Assembly: GCA_965277445.1 (NCBI GenBank) | Contig: CBDICY010000032.1 | Location: 2,852,001-2,916,000 of the forward strand | Length of the DNA stretch: 64,000 nucleotides | Direction: 5' to 3' | Source of the DNA: JAFMDF01 sp965277445 | GTDB lineage: Bacteria > Bacteroidota > Bacteroidia > Chitinophagales > Saprospiraceae | Part shown: piece by piece, positions 1-8,090 of the stretch | How positions within the stretch are numbered: position 1 is the first letter of the stretch | Layout: every line of letters starts with the position of its first letter | Notes under the pieces: generated by a model | Told to the model about the DNA's origin: nothing | Database searches by the model: none | The model's input: the letters and a program-made list of their open reading frames with translations, nothing else | Made by a program: the position numbers and the translations under genes

Positions 1-128
1 TAAGGGTCTTCTTTTCCTCTTACTCTATGCCACCATCGGTTAAGGTCATGGCTTAAAGTCCCTGTGCCTATTTCTCCTAAACGATATAATTTGGAGACAT
101 TTTCTATTTTTAAAACAGTTTTTGCCAT
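1..128 (-). CDS. Polysaccharide ABC transporter ATP-binding protein, Wzt type (N-terminal part only)
   Basis: The complement strand opens with ATG at 126-128 and reads MAKTVLKIENVSKLYRLGEI, then ...LSHDLNRWWHRVRGKEDP, before the window edge. This is the characteristic N-terminus of ABC ATPases that energise export of O-antigen or other lipid-linked polysaccharides (Wzt/TagH group). The Walker motifs lie outside the window. It follows the permease gene by only three bases on the same strand, as expected for a Wzm-Wzt pair made from one mRNA. Only about 42 codons are visible, so whether it carries a C-terminal glycan-binding domain cannot be judged. Confidence 0.85.
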   Translation of the reverse strand, partial: MAKTVLKIENVSKLYRLGEIGTGTLSHDLNRWWHRVRGKEDP

Positions 129-131
129 GAT

Positions 132-992
132 TTAAACAGTATCCATAAAAGTGCGTTCTGTCTTATTAAAAATAATAGTACCTAGAATCAGTATTACCAT
201 AGTTGCGAATAAACTATACCCCAAATAAAACCATGAAAAAGTACCCTTATTTAAAAAGCCATACTTAAAAGTTTCGATGACTGAAGTGATTGGATTGAGT
301 ATACTTAGAACTTTATACTTGTCAGGAATTTCTGATAAAGGATAAATAACGGGCGTGGCATACATCCACAATTGAACGCCAAAAGCAATTAAAAACCGTA
401 AATCTCTATATTTGGTCGTAGATGCAGTAATCAATAAACCAAAACCTAATCCTAAACCCGCTAAAATTAATATTAACACGGGTAACAGGAGCGCATAGAA
501 ATTAAATCGAATGGCATAACCAGCTAAAAAGAAATAAAGATAGAAACAAGCAAATAATAAAAACTGAATCCCAAATTTTAATAAATTGGAAACCACTATG
601 GAGAGTGGCATGACCAATCTTGGAAAATAAACCTTGCCAAAGATATGCTGATTGTCAATAAAGGTATCTGAAGTAGTTGACAAACAATCGGCAAAATAAT
701 TCCAACAAGTGATACCTGCTAAGTAAAATAAAATGGGAGGAATACCATCGGTTGAGATTTGCGCTAAGCGACTAAAAATAACCGTAAAAATAAGGGTTGT
801 AAATAACGGTTGTAAGAAAAACCAGATGGGGCCTAAAATCGTTTGTTTATATTTAGCTACAAAATCCCGTCGAGTAAAGAGTAATAGTAAATCTCTATAA
901 TCCCAAACTTCTTTTAAATTTAAGGCTAATAGACTTGTTTTAGGTAGTATTTCAAAGTCCCAATTTTCTTTATTATCAATGGTTTCTTCCAT
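132..992 (-). CDS. Polysaccharide ABC transporter permease, Wzm type (ABC-2 family)
   Basis: The 286-residue product has the normal length for an ABC-2 transporter permease of the Wzm/TagG type. An N-terminal cytoplasmic segment ends in the family motif RRDFVAKYKQTILGPIWFFL (about residues 41-60), followed by about six hydrophobic segments. Motifs such as YATPVIYPLSEIP and LNPITSVIETFKYGFL in the last third are typical of these permeases. It should sit in the inner membrane and move an undecaprenol-linked glycan or teichoic-acid-like polymer. It is immediately upstream of the ATPase gene (three-base gap). A methyltransferase and glycosyltransferases nearby fit a surface-polysaccharide cluster. 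The substrate cannot be read from sequence. Confidence 0.9.
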   Translation of the reverse strand: MEETIDNKENWDFEILPKTSLLALNLKEVWDYRDLLLLFTRRDFVAKYKQTILGPIWFFLQPLFTTLIFTVIFSRLAQISTDGIPPILFYLAGITCWNYFADCLSTTSDTFIDNQHIFGKVYFPRLVMPLSIVVSNLLKFGIQFLLFACFYLYFFLAGYAIRFNFYALLLPVLILILAGLGLGFGLLITASTTKYRDLRFLIAFGVQLWMYATPVIYPLSEIPDKYKVLSILNPITSVIETFKYGFLNKGTFSWFYLGYSLFATMVILILGTIIFNKTERTFMDTV

Positions 993-1026
993 TTATTTCT
1001 TTAATCTTCTTACCTATAAAATAGAG

Positions 1027-1794
1027 TTAAATCTTTCGGCTAATAATAACTTCTATGTATTCGCCAGTAATTCCGAGACTAAGATTATAGGTATATTCAA
1101 TGGTAGTTTCTAAGCCACTTTCTTGTTTGATAAACTGAACAATATCGTATCCCCAATGCATGGTGACAGGAGTTCCTTTTTTGTCTATTGGATTGCCATG
1201 CCATTCAGGTTGTTTTAGAAAAATAGGATTGCCATCTTTTCCTTTTTTTGCCCATCGTTCTGAAGGTGAAAATTTATTTACTAGTGGTGTAGTAAAAATA
1301 TGAGCGCCTCCTTTTTTCAGAGTTCTAGCAATTTCTCGAAATGCTTGCTTTGGTTGATATACATGTTCTAGTACATCTTGTGTAATAACTAAGTCAAATG
1401 ATGCATCAGGGAAAGGCTGTTGTTCTAAATCAACATTTAAAAAACCGTTTATTATTTTCCGAGAACTTTTGGGATAGTATTGAGTAGCTAAATAATTAGA
1501 ATTATGTTTTTGTAATTTAGTACTAGCTCCCCTGGTACTTGGAGATGACTCATGTATTTCCATATTTCTCCAATTAGGATAATATTTTTCTATGGTAAAT
1601 ATTAATGCTCTTTCTCTTGGAATACATAAACAGTTAGAACATTTTAAATGGTCTCTTAACCAGCTATTAAGTGATTGGAAAATGACTTTTTTTTCACAGC
1701 AGGGACAATATCCATTTTTTTTAAAGTAAAATTGTTGAGGAAAAATCAACCTTGCAATACTATTTTGGATAAAGCCTTTGAATTGTCTCAACAT
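1027..1794 (-). CDS. SAM-dependent methyltransferase with N-terminal zinc ribbon
   Basis: The 255-residue product begins with a possible zinc ribbon: a CPCC pair near residues 30-33 and CSNC near residues 52-55. A class I SAM-dependent methyltransferase fold follows. Motif I is degenerate (HESSPSTRG), while the later motifs FDLVITQDVLEHV and a GG-turn (RTLKKGGAHIFTTP) are clear. Proteins of this build are common in glycan biosynthesis clusters and may methylate a sugar or a lipid-linked glycan. It ends 34 bases upstream of the permease start on the same strand, so one transcript is likely. Substrate is unknown. The non-canonical motif I is the main caution. Confidence 0.75.
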   Translation of the reverse strand: MLRQFKGFIQNSIARLIFPQQFYFKKNGYCPCCEKKVIFQSLNSWLRDHLKCSNCLCIPRERALIFTIEKYYPNWRNMEIHESSPSTRGASTKLQKHNSNYLATQYYPKSSRKIINGFLNVDLEQQPFPDASFDLVITQDVLEHVYQPKQAFREIARTLKKGGAHIFTTPLVNKFSPSERWAKKGKDGNPIFLKQPEWHGNPIDKKGTPVTMHWGYDIVQFIKQESGLETTIEYTYNLSLGITGEYIEVIISRKI

Positions 1795-2140
1795 TTTCTA
1801 AACAATATTTTTAAACATAAATAATTATTGTTTAATTTTAATACAGCTCCGCCACCAATAAGTCGAATCCAACTTACCCTAACCTTCTAAAAAACGCAAT
1901 CAAAAACAAGGTGTTGCATAAAAAAACACTTAACGTCAAGATTACAAATAATTAGCAAAGATAAGCTAACAAATCGTCACTTTGATTAATGTAATAATAG
2001 GATAACAGAAATCGAATTAGGATTAAAAACAATGGGTAACCAAAATCTATCTATAAATCGTATAACTCAAAACGATTAATTTTGTAGCATTATTAGCTAT
2101 GGATCGTTAAAAAATAGTCAGTCCACATTAATTTTTAAAT
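1795..2140. other. Divergent intergenic region (346 bp)
   Basis: This gap separates the leftward methyltransferase/ABC transporter genes from the rightward GT4 gene, so it should hold promoters in both directions. It is AT-rich, I see no ORF of note, and the only motif I would single out is a Bacteroidota -7-like element at 2077-2084. Confidence 0.5.
2077..2084 (+). promoter_or_regulatory. Possible Bacteroidota -7 promoter element
   Basis: TAATTTTG matches the Bacteroidota -7 consensus TAnnTTTG and lies 57 bases upstream of the TTG start of the GT4 gene. I do not see a clear TTTG -33 element at the expected spacing, so this is tentative. Confidence 0.3.
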
Positions 2141-3295
2141 TTGCAAAAGACTTCACAAAAAAAAATAGCCTTCCTCTTAACCTCCTTAATTTCTGGTGGA
2201 GAAGAGTGCAATGCATCCATACTTGCCAAATATCTATCCAAAGAGGTAACAGTAACTTGTGTCTGCTTCAATGCGCCTATAGATTTTGAGTTGCCAGCTA
2301 ATGTCCCTTTGAAAATATTGCGTCCTGTTTATGCTTCAAAATGGATGCGCTTATTGACTTTACCATTAGTTCTTTGGCGCTACTGGAAATTTTGTAAACG
2401 TGAAGGAGTTACCCATAGTATTGCTTTCGACACGATTCCTAATTTTATGAATTGTTTTTTAAAGCTATTTGGTTGGCAGGGGAAGATTTATTTACGGGTA
2501 ACCAATCATATCTCTACTCGTTTTCCTGCGACAACTTTTCGAGGGCAACTTTTTCAATATTTAATTAAAAAACTATACCCTCAGGCAACAGGGATTTTTG
2601 TAAATGCGGAACTTTTAGCGACTGAATTAAAAACTAGTTTTGCTATCCAAGTCCCTGTTTATTTGAGTTATAATCCAATGGATTTAAGTAATATAGAAAC
2701 TTCAAAAGTAAGCGATATTGCTACAAATAAGATTTTTACTTTTATTCATATTGCTATGTTTAGACCTCAAAAAAATCATCAACTACTAATCGAAGCATTT
2801 GCAAAAATTAAACATTTAAAGGCTAGATTATGGTTAATTGGAAAAGGCGATTTAGCGCAATCTTTACAAGCATTAGTTGAAAGATTAGGCTTAACAGAAC
2901 AAGTACATTTTTTAGGATTTCAACAAAATTATTACCAATATGTATATGCCTCGAATTGCTTAGTGATGAGTTCTGATTATGAAGGGCAATGTAGGGTTTT
3001 ATCAGAAGGTTTGGCTTGCGGTCTTCCTGTCATTTCTACGGATTGTCCTTCTGGTCCAAGGGAGACTATTGCCCCCAGTACCGACCCCCATAAAAGAACA
3101 AAAGAAACCCTAGAATTTGCTAAATACGGCATTTTAACCCCCGTAGGCAATGCCGATAAATTAGCCGAAGCGATGCAATATATGTATGAAAATAATCGGT
3201 ACAGAAAGTCCGATTTTTTTAAAGAGCGAGTAAAGCCTTTTAGTGTAGAAAAAGTAGTAGCTAAACTATTAAAAGATATGAATCTAGGGGATTAA
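2141..3295 (+). CDS. Glycosyltransferase family 4 protein
   Basis: The 384-residue product is a GT-B fold glycosyltransferase of the GT4 type. The N-terminal donor-independent domain begins KKIAFLLTSLISGGEE, with the glycine-rich loop that contacts the acceptor. The C-terminal domain shows FIHIAMFRPQKNHQLLIEAF, LWLIGKGD, and the E-x7-E nucleotide-sugar motif EGQCRVLSE followed by GLACGLPVISTDCPSGPRE. The start is a TTG codon: an in-frame TAA lies 12 bases upstream and no ATG occurs before the conserved N-terminal strand. It stands alone on the plus strand between leftward operons. It probably adds a sugar to the surface glycan exported by the neighbouring transporter, which is inference from position. 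Confidence 0.88.
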   Translation: MQKTSQKKIAFLLTSLISGGEECNASILAKYLSKEVTVTCVCFNAPIDFELPANVPLKILRPVYASKWMRLLTLPLVLWRYWKFCKREGVTHSIAFDTIPNFMNCFLKLFGWQGKIYLRVTNHISTRFPATTFRGQLFQYLIKKLYPQATGIFVNAELLATELKTSFAIQVPVYLSYNPMDLSNIETSKVSDIATNKIFTFIHIAMFRPQKNHQLLIEAFAKIKHLKARLWLIGKGDLAQSLQALVERLGLTEQVHFLGFQQNYYQYVYASNCLVMSSDYEGQCRVLSEGLACGLPVISTDCPSGPRETIAPSTDPHKRTKETLEFAKYGILTPVGNADKLAEAMQYMYENNRYRKSDFFKERVKPFSVEKVVAKLLKDMNLGD

Positions 3296-3317
3296 TTAAT
3301 TGCTTAGCACAATGGAA

Positions 3318-3683
3318 TTACCACATATCTGCTAAATCCTTCTTTTCATACTTCTTGGCAGTATCCGTCCAGTAACTTTCCTCCTCTCCTTTTTTCGTTA
3401 ATTGCAAGCCATCGTCATTTAATAAACGATAGAGTAGGGCAATGGGGAATAAAAAGCCAAAGAAAATAATTGACAGCAATACCCTAGACATAATAGCGCC
3501 CATCACTTCCGCAATCTTATACCACAACCAATTGATCCAATGGGCTAAGGGATTGATAAAGGCACCGATGATGCCAATGACGGCGGCGGCTATGAGTAGC
3601 GGCTGCGCTTGATATACAAACCAAGCAATGATTAGACCTGTTGCGATGACTAAACAGGTTTCTAGATTTTTTTCTCTATCCAA
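3318..3683 (-). CDS. SxtJ-like small membrane protein
   Basis: The product, about 121 residues, has REKNLETCLVIATGLIIAWF near its start, then AAAVIGIIGAFINPLAHWIN and a C-terminal hydrophobic stretch, a tail ending KKYEKKDLADMW. This is the layout of SxtJ-family membrane proteins, which are found next to NodU/CmcH-type carbamoyltransferases. The reading frame stays open further upstream, to 3863, but that extension runs through the heptamer hairpin and the DUF5989 gene. I therefore take the TTG at 3681-3683, directly before the conserved part, as the start. It converges with the GT4 gene (22-base gap). The biochemical role is unknown; the link to the carbamoyltransferase is by conserved neighbourhood. 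Confidence 0.72.
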   Translation of the reverse strand: MDREKNLETCLVIATGLIIAWFVYQAQPLLIAAAVIGIIGAFINPLAHWINWLWYKIAEVMGAIMSRVLLSIIFFGFLFPIALLYRLLNDDGLQLTKKGEEESYWTDTAKKYEKKDLADMW

Positions 3684-3684
3684 G

Positions 3685-3764
3685 ACGGTATACGGTTTAT
3701 GGCACACGGTATACGGTAGTCTCGTCCACACCGTGAACCGAATACCGCTTACCGTCAACCGTTT
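3685..3764. repeat. Heptamer hairpin element a
   Basis: The left arm is five 7-bp units (ACGGTAT, ACGGTTT, ATGGCAC, ACGGTAT, ACGGTAG; 3685-3719). After a 10-base loop the right arm is five more (ACCGTGA, ACCGAAT, ACCGCTT, ACCGTCA, ACCGTTT; 3730-3764). The arms are imperfect inverted repeats. The element fills exactly the space between the DUF5989 stop codon and the SxtJ-like start. Confidence 0.85.
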
Positions 3765-3913
3765 TAAAATAAAGTATAAATAAATGGAGCAGCGGCACTT
3801 CCCCCACCAATCACGATTAAGACGCCTAATAATAGTAACACCAAAATAATGGGCGCTAACCAAAACTTCTTGCGCTCCATTAAAAATCTACCTAAGTCTT
3901 TTAAAAATTCCAT
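3764..3913 (-). CDS. DUF5989-like small membrane protein (49 aa)
   Basis: On the minus strand an ATG at 3911-3913 opens a 49-residue reading frame: MEFLKDLGRFLMERKKFW, then a single hydrophobic segment (LAPIILVLLLLGVLIVI), a GGGSAAAP turn and FIYTLF at the end. This matches the compact DUF5989 proteins that travel with carbamoyltransferase and SxtJ genes: amphipathic N-terminus, one membrane helix, Gly/Ser/Ala turn, aromatic tail. Codons and length fit that family. It is downstream of the carbamoyltransferase and upstream of the SxtJ-like gene on the same strand. Its function is not known to me. Confidence 0.8.
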   Translation of the reverse strand: MEFLKDLGRFLMERKKFWLAPIILVLLLLGVLIVIGGGSAAAPFIYTLF

Positions 3914-4012
3914 TTTTTATAATAATGAATGGTTAACGATGAATCTACAAATTAGTCAATTCACTAGACAAATTTAAATTAAGTTATATTAAAAAATAAT
4001 CTGAAGAGCTAT

Positions 4013-4047
4013 AATCCGTGGGGGAATAAATCCGTGGGGAATTAAAT
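4013..4047. repeat. Short dispersed repeat, copy 1 (AATCCGTGGGG type)
   Basis: Two tandem variants of AATCCGTGGGGAAT end in TTAAAT. A near match in the same orientation occurs at 6027-6062, on the other side of the carbamoyltransferase gene. Confidence 0.6.
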
Positions 4048-4115
4048 AAGGCAATCCTAGTTTATTTTATCTGGCACTAAGCAGATTTAATAATACTCGA
4101 CAATAATCGTAGGTC

Positions 4116-5978
4116 TTAATCCAGCACGAACTCCTCCTGCCACTTATCCGTCGATGCCCATTTTGGTTGCTCCATTTTGGTAAACAAATAATCGCCAATG
4201 ACCAAATAATCCATTTCGGTACGCATAAAACAGCGATAGGCATCTTCGGGCGTACAAACTATTGGTTCGCCTCGGACATTAAAACTCGTATTAATTACTA
4301 CGCTATAACCCGTTATTTGTTTGAAAGCATTAATTAACGTCCAGTATCTTTTGTTGGTCTTTTGATGGACGGTTTGTACCCTGGCGGAAAAATCTATATG
4401 GGTCGCTGCTGGAATATCAGAGCGATTGATGTACAACCGATCCATTAGTGGCAATTGAAAATAATTGTCAGGTAAAGCTGCTTGTCTTTTAGGACTAATG
4501 GGCGCAACCAATAGCATATAAGGCGAATCCGTTGCTAAATCAACATAATCGCTTCGATCTTCTGCTAGCATAGAAGGCGCAAAAGGACGAAAACTTTCTC
4601 GATATTTTATTTTAAGATTCAATTTTTTCTGCATCTCCTCATTTCTGGCATCTCCTAAAATGCTGCGATTACCTAAAGCTCTTGGACCAAACTCCATTCT
4701 TCCTTGAAACCAACCAATTACTTTTCCATCGGCTATAAATTGGGCGGTTGTTTGCGCTAGGTTGTCAAAATGCTCGAATTTTTGAAAGCGGGCTTTGTAT
4801 TTTCTAGCGGTTAATTCAATTGCTTTATTAGAAAAATCAGGGCCTAAATAACTGCCTTCCATATCGTCTTGTGCGGCATTGACTGTTCGTTTTTCTTCAA
4901 AATACAAATAATTAGCCGCTAAAGCAGCTCCCAATGCACCGCCTGCATCTCCTGCGGCAGGTTGGATAAATACCTTTTCAAATAGATTGGCAGCTAATAA
5001 TTTACCATTGGCGACACAATTAAGTGCCACGCCTCCTGCCAAACATAGATTTTTTGCACCTGTTAAGCGTTTGGCTTCCTGTGCTATTTTTAAAACGATT
5101 TCTTCGGTAACCGTTTGTATGGCATAAGCTAAATTACAATGTTGTTGGGTTAGTTGACTTTCGGTGGTTCGTCGAGGAAAGCCAAATAATTTTTCCCATT
5201 GTTTATCTTTGACCATCCGCAAGCCTGTCGCATAATTAAAGTATTGCTGATTCAACCAAAGTGAGCCATCTGCTTTCACATCAATTAATTCGGTTTTGAT
5301 GGTTTGAATGAATTGTGCGACTTCGGCTGCTTTTGGATTGCCGTAAGGCGCTAAGCCCATTAATTTATATTCTCCAGAATTGACTTTGAACCCTAAAAAA
5401 TAGGTGAAGGCAGAATAGAGTAAACCAATAGAATGCGGGAATTTTAATTCCTTGAGCATTTCTATCTGTCGGCCTGTGCCTTTGCCAATAGACGTCGTTG
5501 CCCATTCACCAACGCCATCCATCGTAACAATGGCGGCTTCTTCAAAACCAGAAGGATAAAAGGCACTCGCAGCATGCGATAAATGATGTTCTGGAAAGAG
5601 TAACTTTACTTGCTTTTTATTATATGGTTCGACTTTCGCTAATTCTGCGTGAATGAGCCGTTTGATAAACATCTTTTCTTTTAACCAAACGGGAATAGCG
5701 GTCATAAAGGAACGAATGCCCTTTGGGGCAAAACCATAATACGTTTCTAATAAGCGCTCAAACTTAAGGAGGGGTTTATCATAAAAAACGATGGCATCTA
5801 ATTCATCAATGCTCCATCCTGCTTCGGTCAAACAATAGCGGATGGCATTTATAGGAAAGGCGGCATCTTGCTTTTTTCTGGTGAATCGCTCCTCTTGAGC
5901 GGCGGCGATAATTTTGGCGCCATCAACTACTGTGGCGGCCGAATCATGGTAAAAAGCAGAAATGCCGAGTATTTTCAT
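4116..5978 (-). CDS. Carbamoyltransferase, NodU/CmcH family
   Basis: The 620-residue product has full family length. It starts MKILGISAFYHDSAATVVDG with the HDSAA motif, followed by AAAQEERFTRKKQDAAFP, GVGEWATTS and CLAGGVALNCVANGKL of the Kae1-like ATP-grasp/ASKHA half. The C-terminal YrdC-like carbamoyltransferase half shows WFQGRMEFGPRALGNRSIL and NTSFNVRGEPIVCTPEDA. Such enzymes use carbamoyl phosphate and ATP to carbamoylate hydroxyl groups of sugars, antibiotics or toxins. Here the setting is a surface-glycan region, so a sugar acceptor is the simplest guess. The downstream DUF5989 and SxtJ-like genes form its usual membrane partners. Short direct repeats flank the gene at 4013-4047 and 6027-6062. 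Confidence 0.93.
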   Translation of the reverse strand: MKILGISAFYHDSAATVVDGAKIIAAAQEERFTRKKQDAAFPINAIRYCLTEAGWSIDELDAIVFYDKPLLKFERLLETYYGFAPKGIRSFMTAIPVWLKEKMFIKRLIHAELAKVEPYNKKQVKLLFPEHHLSHAASAFYPSGFEEAAIVTMDGVGEWATTSIGKGTGRQIEMLKELKFPHSIGLLYSAFTYFLGFKVNSGEYKLMGLAPYGNPKAAEVAQFIQTIKTELIDVKADGSLWLNQQYFNYATGLRMVKDKQWEKLFGFPRRTTESQLTQQHCNLAYAIQTVTEEIVLKIAQEAKRLTGAKNLCLAGGVALNCVANGKLLAANLFEKVFIQPAAGDAGGALGAALAANYLYFEEKRTVNAAQDDMEGSYLGPDFSNKAIELTARKYKARFQKFEHFDNLAQTTAQFIADGKVIGWFQGRMEFGPRALGNRSILGDARNEEMQKKLNLKIKYRESFRPFAPSMLAEDRSDYVDLATDSPYMLLVAPISPKRQAALPDNYFQLPLMDRLYINRSDIPAATHIDFSARVQTVHQKTNKRYWTLINAFKQITGYSVVINTSFNVRGEPIVCTPEDAYRCFMRTEMDYLVIGDYLFTKMEQPKWASTDKWQEEFVLD

Positions 5979-6026
5979 GTTGGGGAATTGAATAAGTAAC
6001 GCTGGAAAAGTAACTTGAACAACTTT

Positions 6027-6062
6027 AATTCGTGGGAGTAATAAATTCGTGAGGAATTAAAT
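6027..6062. repeat. Short dispersed repeat, copy 2 (AATTCGTGGG type)
   Basis: This resembles 4013-4047 in order and orientation: AATTCGTGGGAG, then AATTCGTGAGGAATTAAAT. The pair brackets the carbamoyltransferase gene. Confidence 0.55.
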
Positions 6063-6130
6063 CCAACATGTCCAACTTATTTTTTATCTGTTACTAAAAA
6101 AGGAAATTAGTTCAGTTGATACTATCCGAA

Positions 6131-6158
6131 ACTGCAAACTGTGTACTGCCTACTGCAT
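6131..6158. repeat. Heptamer tract without a visible partner arm
   Basis: Four 7-bp units ACTGCAA, ACTGTGT, ACTGCCT and ACTGCAT run up to the 3' end of the OB-fold gene. Unlike the other heptamer loci I see no complementary arm, so it may be a half element or a decayed one. Confidence 0.6.
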
Positions 6159-6592
6159 CACTCCATCACTCGACATCGATTCAAAACCACCTCCATCAGC
6201 ATTCCCGTACAAACGCCTTTTAGGGTAATCGCATCGCCAACTTTTTTGCTACGCACCTTATCGCTTTCCTCTAACTCCAGCGTACATAAAACGCCTGCTT
6301 CATTGGCTCCTGTGGCTAAGATCAATACGGTAGCGCCTTGCTGATCGGTAGAAATTTCAAAAATTTCCCCACTAATTTGTACAATTCGATCGATAAATTT
6401 TTGATCGGCAACGGCTTGATTTTCTGAATATTCTTGGAATAATTCGGTCGCAGAAAGGGTGAAATCTATGGGCTTTTTTTCGACGGTGGCTTTAGGAGCA
6501 TGCATAACAATCGTGTACGCAAATGCGATTAAGATAAAAAGCACCGCCAATCCACCAAAAGCATAGATCGGATATTTAATTCGCTTACTCAT
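6158..6592 (-). CDS. Membrane-anchored OB-fold (tRNA_anti-like) protein
   Basis: The product is about 144 residues. MSKRIKYPIYAFGG is followed by one transmembrane helix (LAVLFILIAFAYTIVM), then a soluble domain with ATELFQEYSENQAVADQKF, DRIVQISGEIFEI, ATVLILATG and KKVGDAITLKGVCTGML. This is the arrangement of tRNA_anti-like OB-fold proteins often seen as small Bacteroidota membrane-anchored proteins. I start it at the ATG at 6590-6592; the frame is open to 6637, but those 15 extra residues look non-native. It lies between the YceI-like and carbamoyltransferase genes on the same strand. Function is unknown. Confidence 0.72.
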   Translation of the reverse strand: MSKRIKYPIYAFGGLAVLFILIAFAYTIVMHAPKATVEKKPIDFTLSATELFQEYSENQAVADQKFIDRIVQISGEIFEISTDQQGATVLILATGANEAGVLCTLELEESDKVRSKKVGDAITLKGVCTGMLMEVVLNRCRVME

Positions 6593-6661
6593 TTTGTTAG
6601 TGTAGGGCAGAACGCCTGTTTTATAAATATAAACCAAACTTTATAACTGAATGAAATAGCT

Positions 6662-6691
6662 AAATCCTCCCCCTAACCCCCTCCAAAGGGG
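6662..6691. repeat. Dispersed CCTCCCCCTAACCCCCTCC repeat, copy 1
   Basis: This C-rich element with a terminal AAAGGGG recurs in inverted orientation at 35198-35228. Similar elements are frequent between genes in Bacteroidota genomes. Confidence 0.65.
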
Positions 6692-6764
6692 AAAAAATTC
6701 GTGCGAAAAGAGGAAGTAATATTTTATTTGAGCTGATTTTTCTCTTATCGTAAATAAAGTGGTC

Positions 6765-7412
6765 TTATCGAGCTTTATAAGTCATATTCAAGGTGATTTC
6801 CACTTTTCTGGAAATTCCTAAAGTTTCTGTGTCTACGGCAATAACGGATGGAAGTTTTTCTTTCATGAGTTGATTGACTTTTTCAACGCTACCTTCTTCG
6901 ATCATCATTATAAAATTAGACGTGCCTGAAATAGATCCATCGCCATTTACTTTTAAGGTACCTACTGCACTTGTCACTCTTTTTTCATCCCAAATGTAAA
7001 GCACGCCATTCACGGTAATCGTATAATTACCAGGCTCGTCAAACTTGATTTTATGAATGTCTGCGATTTGTCCCGAAAACTTAATATTGGGGTGAGCGGA
7101 AACATCGACCATTTTGCTATTAAATAATTGATCGGCAGCACCTAATTTAAATTCAAACGATTTTAATAAGCCAATAAAATCTATATTCCCATTTTCGCTA
7201 TCCAAGACAGAAGCTACCTGATAATTATCTGCCTCAATATTGGTAATCCGATTGGTAGATTTTACATGGACATGCGCTGTCCGAGATATATACTTTTGAG
7301 CAACTAGATTAGTAGTAAAAAAGCAGAATGTAATGCCAAGCAGTAGGGAATGGATTAAGTTAGGCGCTGTTTTAGCAGTTATTGTGGAATGTTTTATGAT
7401 GAGTTGGTTCAT
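6765..7412 (-). CDS. YceI-like family protein
   Basis: The 215-residue product has an N-terminal hydrophobic signal (LIHSLLLGITFCFFTTNLVAQ) and then a YceI-like beta-barrel of about 175 residues: HVHVKSTNRITNIEADNYQV, NGNIDFIGLLKSFEFK, HPNIKFSGQIADI, NYTITVNGVLYIWDEKR and VEITLNMTY. YceI proteins are exported lipocalin-like barrels that bind isoprenoid-type lipids. This version begins with YISRTAHVHVKS instead of the more usual SxxxF hallmark, placing it in a Bacteroidota branch. It is the first gene of a leftward run that continues into the OB-fold gene. Promoter elements were not identified. Confidence 0.75.
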   Translation of the reverse strand: MNQLIIKHSTITAKTAPNLIHSLLLGITFCFFTTNLVAQKYISRTAHVHVKSTNRITNIEADNYQVASVLDSENGNIDFIGLLKSFEFKLGAADQLFNSKMVDVSAHPNIKFSGQIADIHKIKFDEPGNYTITVNGVLYIWDEKRVTSAVGTLKVNGDGSISGTSNFIMMIEEGSVEKVNQLMKEKLPSVIAVDTETLGISRKVEITLNMTYKAR

Positions 7413-7466
7413 GTAAAATTATTTGTTGTATAGAAAATATTTTATGATTAGACGAGTAGCTCGTAA

Positions 7467-7486
7467 CTGGGAAATTCATTTCCCAG
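7467..7486. repeat. Palindrome CTGGGAAAT-TC-ATTTCCCAG
   Basis: A perfect 9-bp stem with a 2-base loop. A sister palindrome lies 11 bases further on. The core AAATTCATTT also occurs in the structured repeats at 14344 and 14547. Confidence 0.8.
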
Positions 7487-7497
7487 AATAAATTACC

Positions 7498-7517
7498 CTT
7501 GGAAATGAATTTCCAAG
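7498..7517. repeat. Palindrome CTTGGAAAT-GA-ATTTCCAAG
   Basis: A perfect 9-bp stem with a 2-base loop, and nearly the inverse of the preceding palindrome. The two could form alternative long-range pairings. Confidence 0.8.
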
Positions 7518-7868
7518 CTGGGGTAGAACCCAATTGTAAGACGTCTCAATAATGTCTATAGGTACTGGGATAAATATATTTAAAGAAAATTTAACCAAAT
7601 ATATCGTCTACCTCAATTTTTAGCCCTTTAAGTGCTTTGCTATTCACTTACAAAGATAATGCTTTGTTTTTTAAGGCGGTATAGCAAGTATTAGCCAAAA
7701 AGAGCATTTGTTTGACAACCATCTATTAAATATTAACGTAAGTTGTATTTTTGAGTTATTTAAAAAAATGATTCTAGATAACTCTATTTTGATGCGGACT
7801 TAAATCTGCCAAATAAATTGGTATTGTAAATTATCTGTTGATTTAAAAAGAGCTTTAGCTTTGTCACC

Positions 7869-7990
7869 GTCTGTAGAAATGCAATGATTATTAGTTTCCT
7901 AAAGGGGCGTAGCCTCGACACCATAATTATAAAAGGTGTCGGAGCGTTGCTCCTTAATAGAAAACCTAGAATACTACCGAATCTACAGAC
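7869..7990. repeat. Nested inverted-repeat element
   Basis: Outer arms GTCTGTAGA (7869-7877) and TCTACAGAC (7982-7990) enclose a hairpin CGACACC/GGTGTCG (7916-7922, 7935-7941) and GC-rich blocks such as GGGGCGTAGCCTCG and GGAGCGTTGCTCC. The nested plan and the TGTAGAAA arm resemble the element at 18030-18262. Confidence 0.65.
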
Positions 7991-8090
7991 AGGGGCGGGG
8001 CGATGCCCCTTATCAACGAATAAGTTGCAATTCCAATAAATTTACAGAGCACTCAAAAAACGTTTTTCATTCCTTAATTGAACCAATACC

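Larger units (their letters stand above)
7413..8090. other. Intergenic region with several hairpins (678 bp)
   Basis: The gap lies between the divergent YceI-like and MoxR genes. It contains two near-perfect hairpins (7467-7486 and 7498-7517) and a nested inverted repeat (7869-7990). A reading frame of 86 codons at 7936-8196 has no protein-like features and overlaps the MoxR start, so I do not count it as a gene. Confidence 0.6.

Noticed and set aside
3684..3863. N-terminal extension of the SxtJ-like reading frame
   Set aside because: It is translated from the heptamer hairpin and overlaps the clear DUF5989 gene in another frame.
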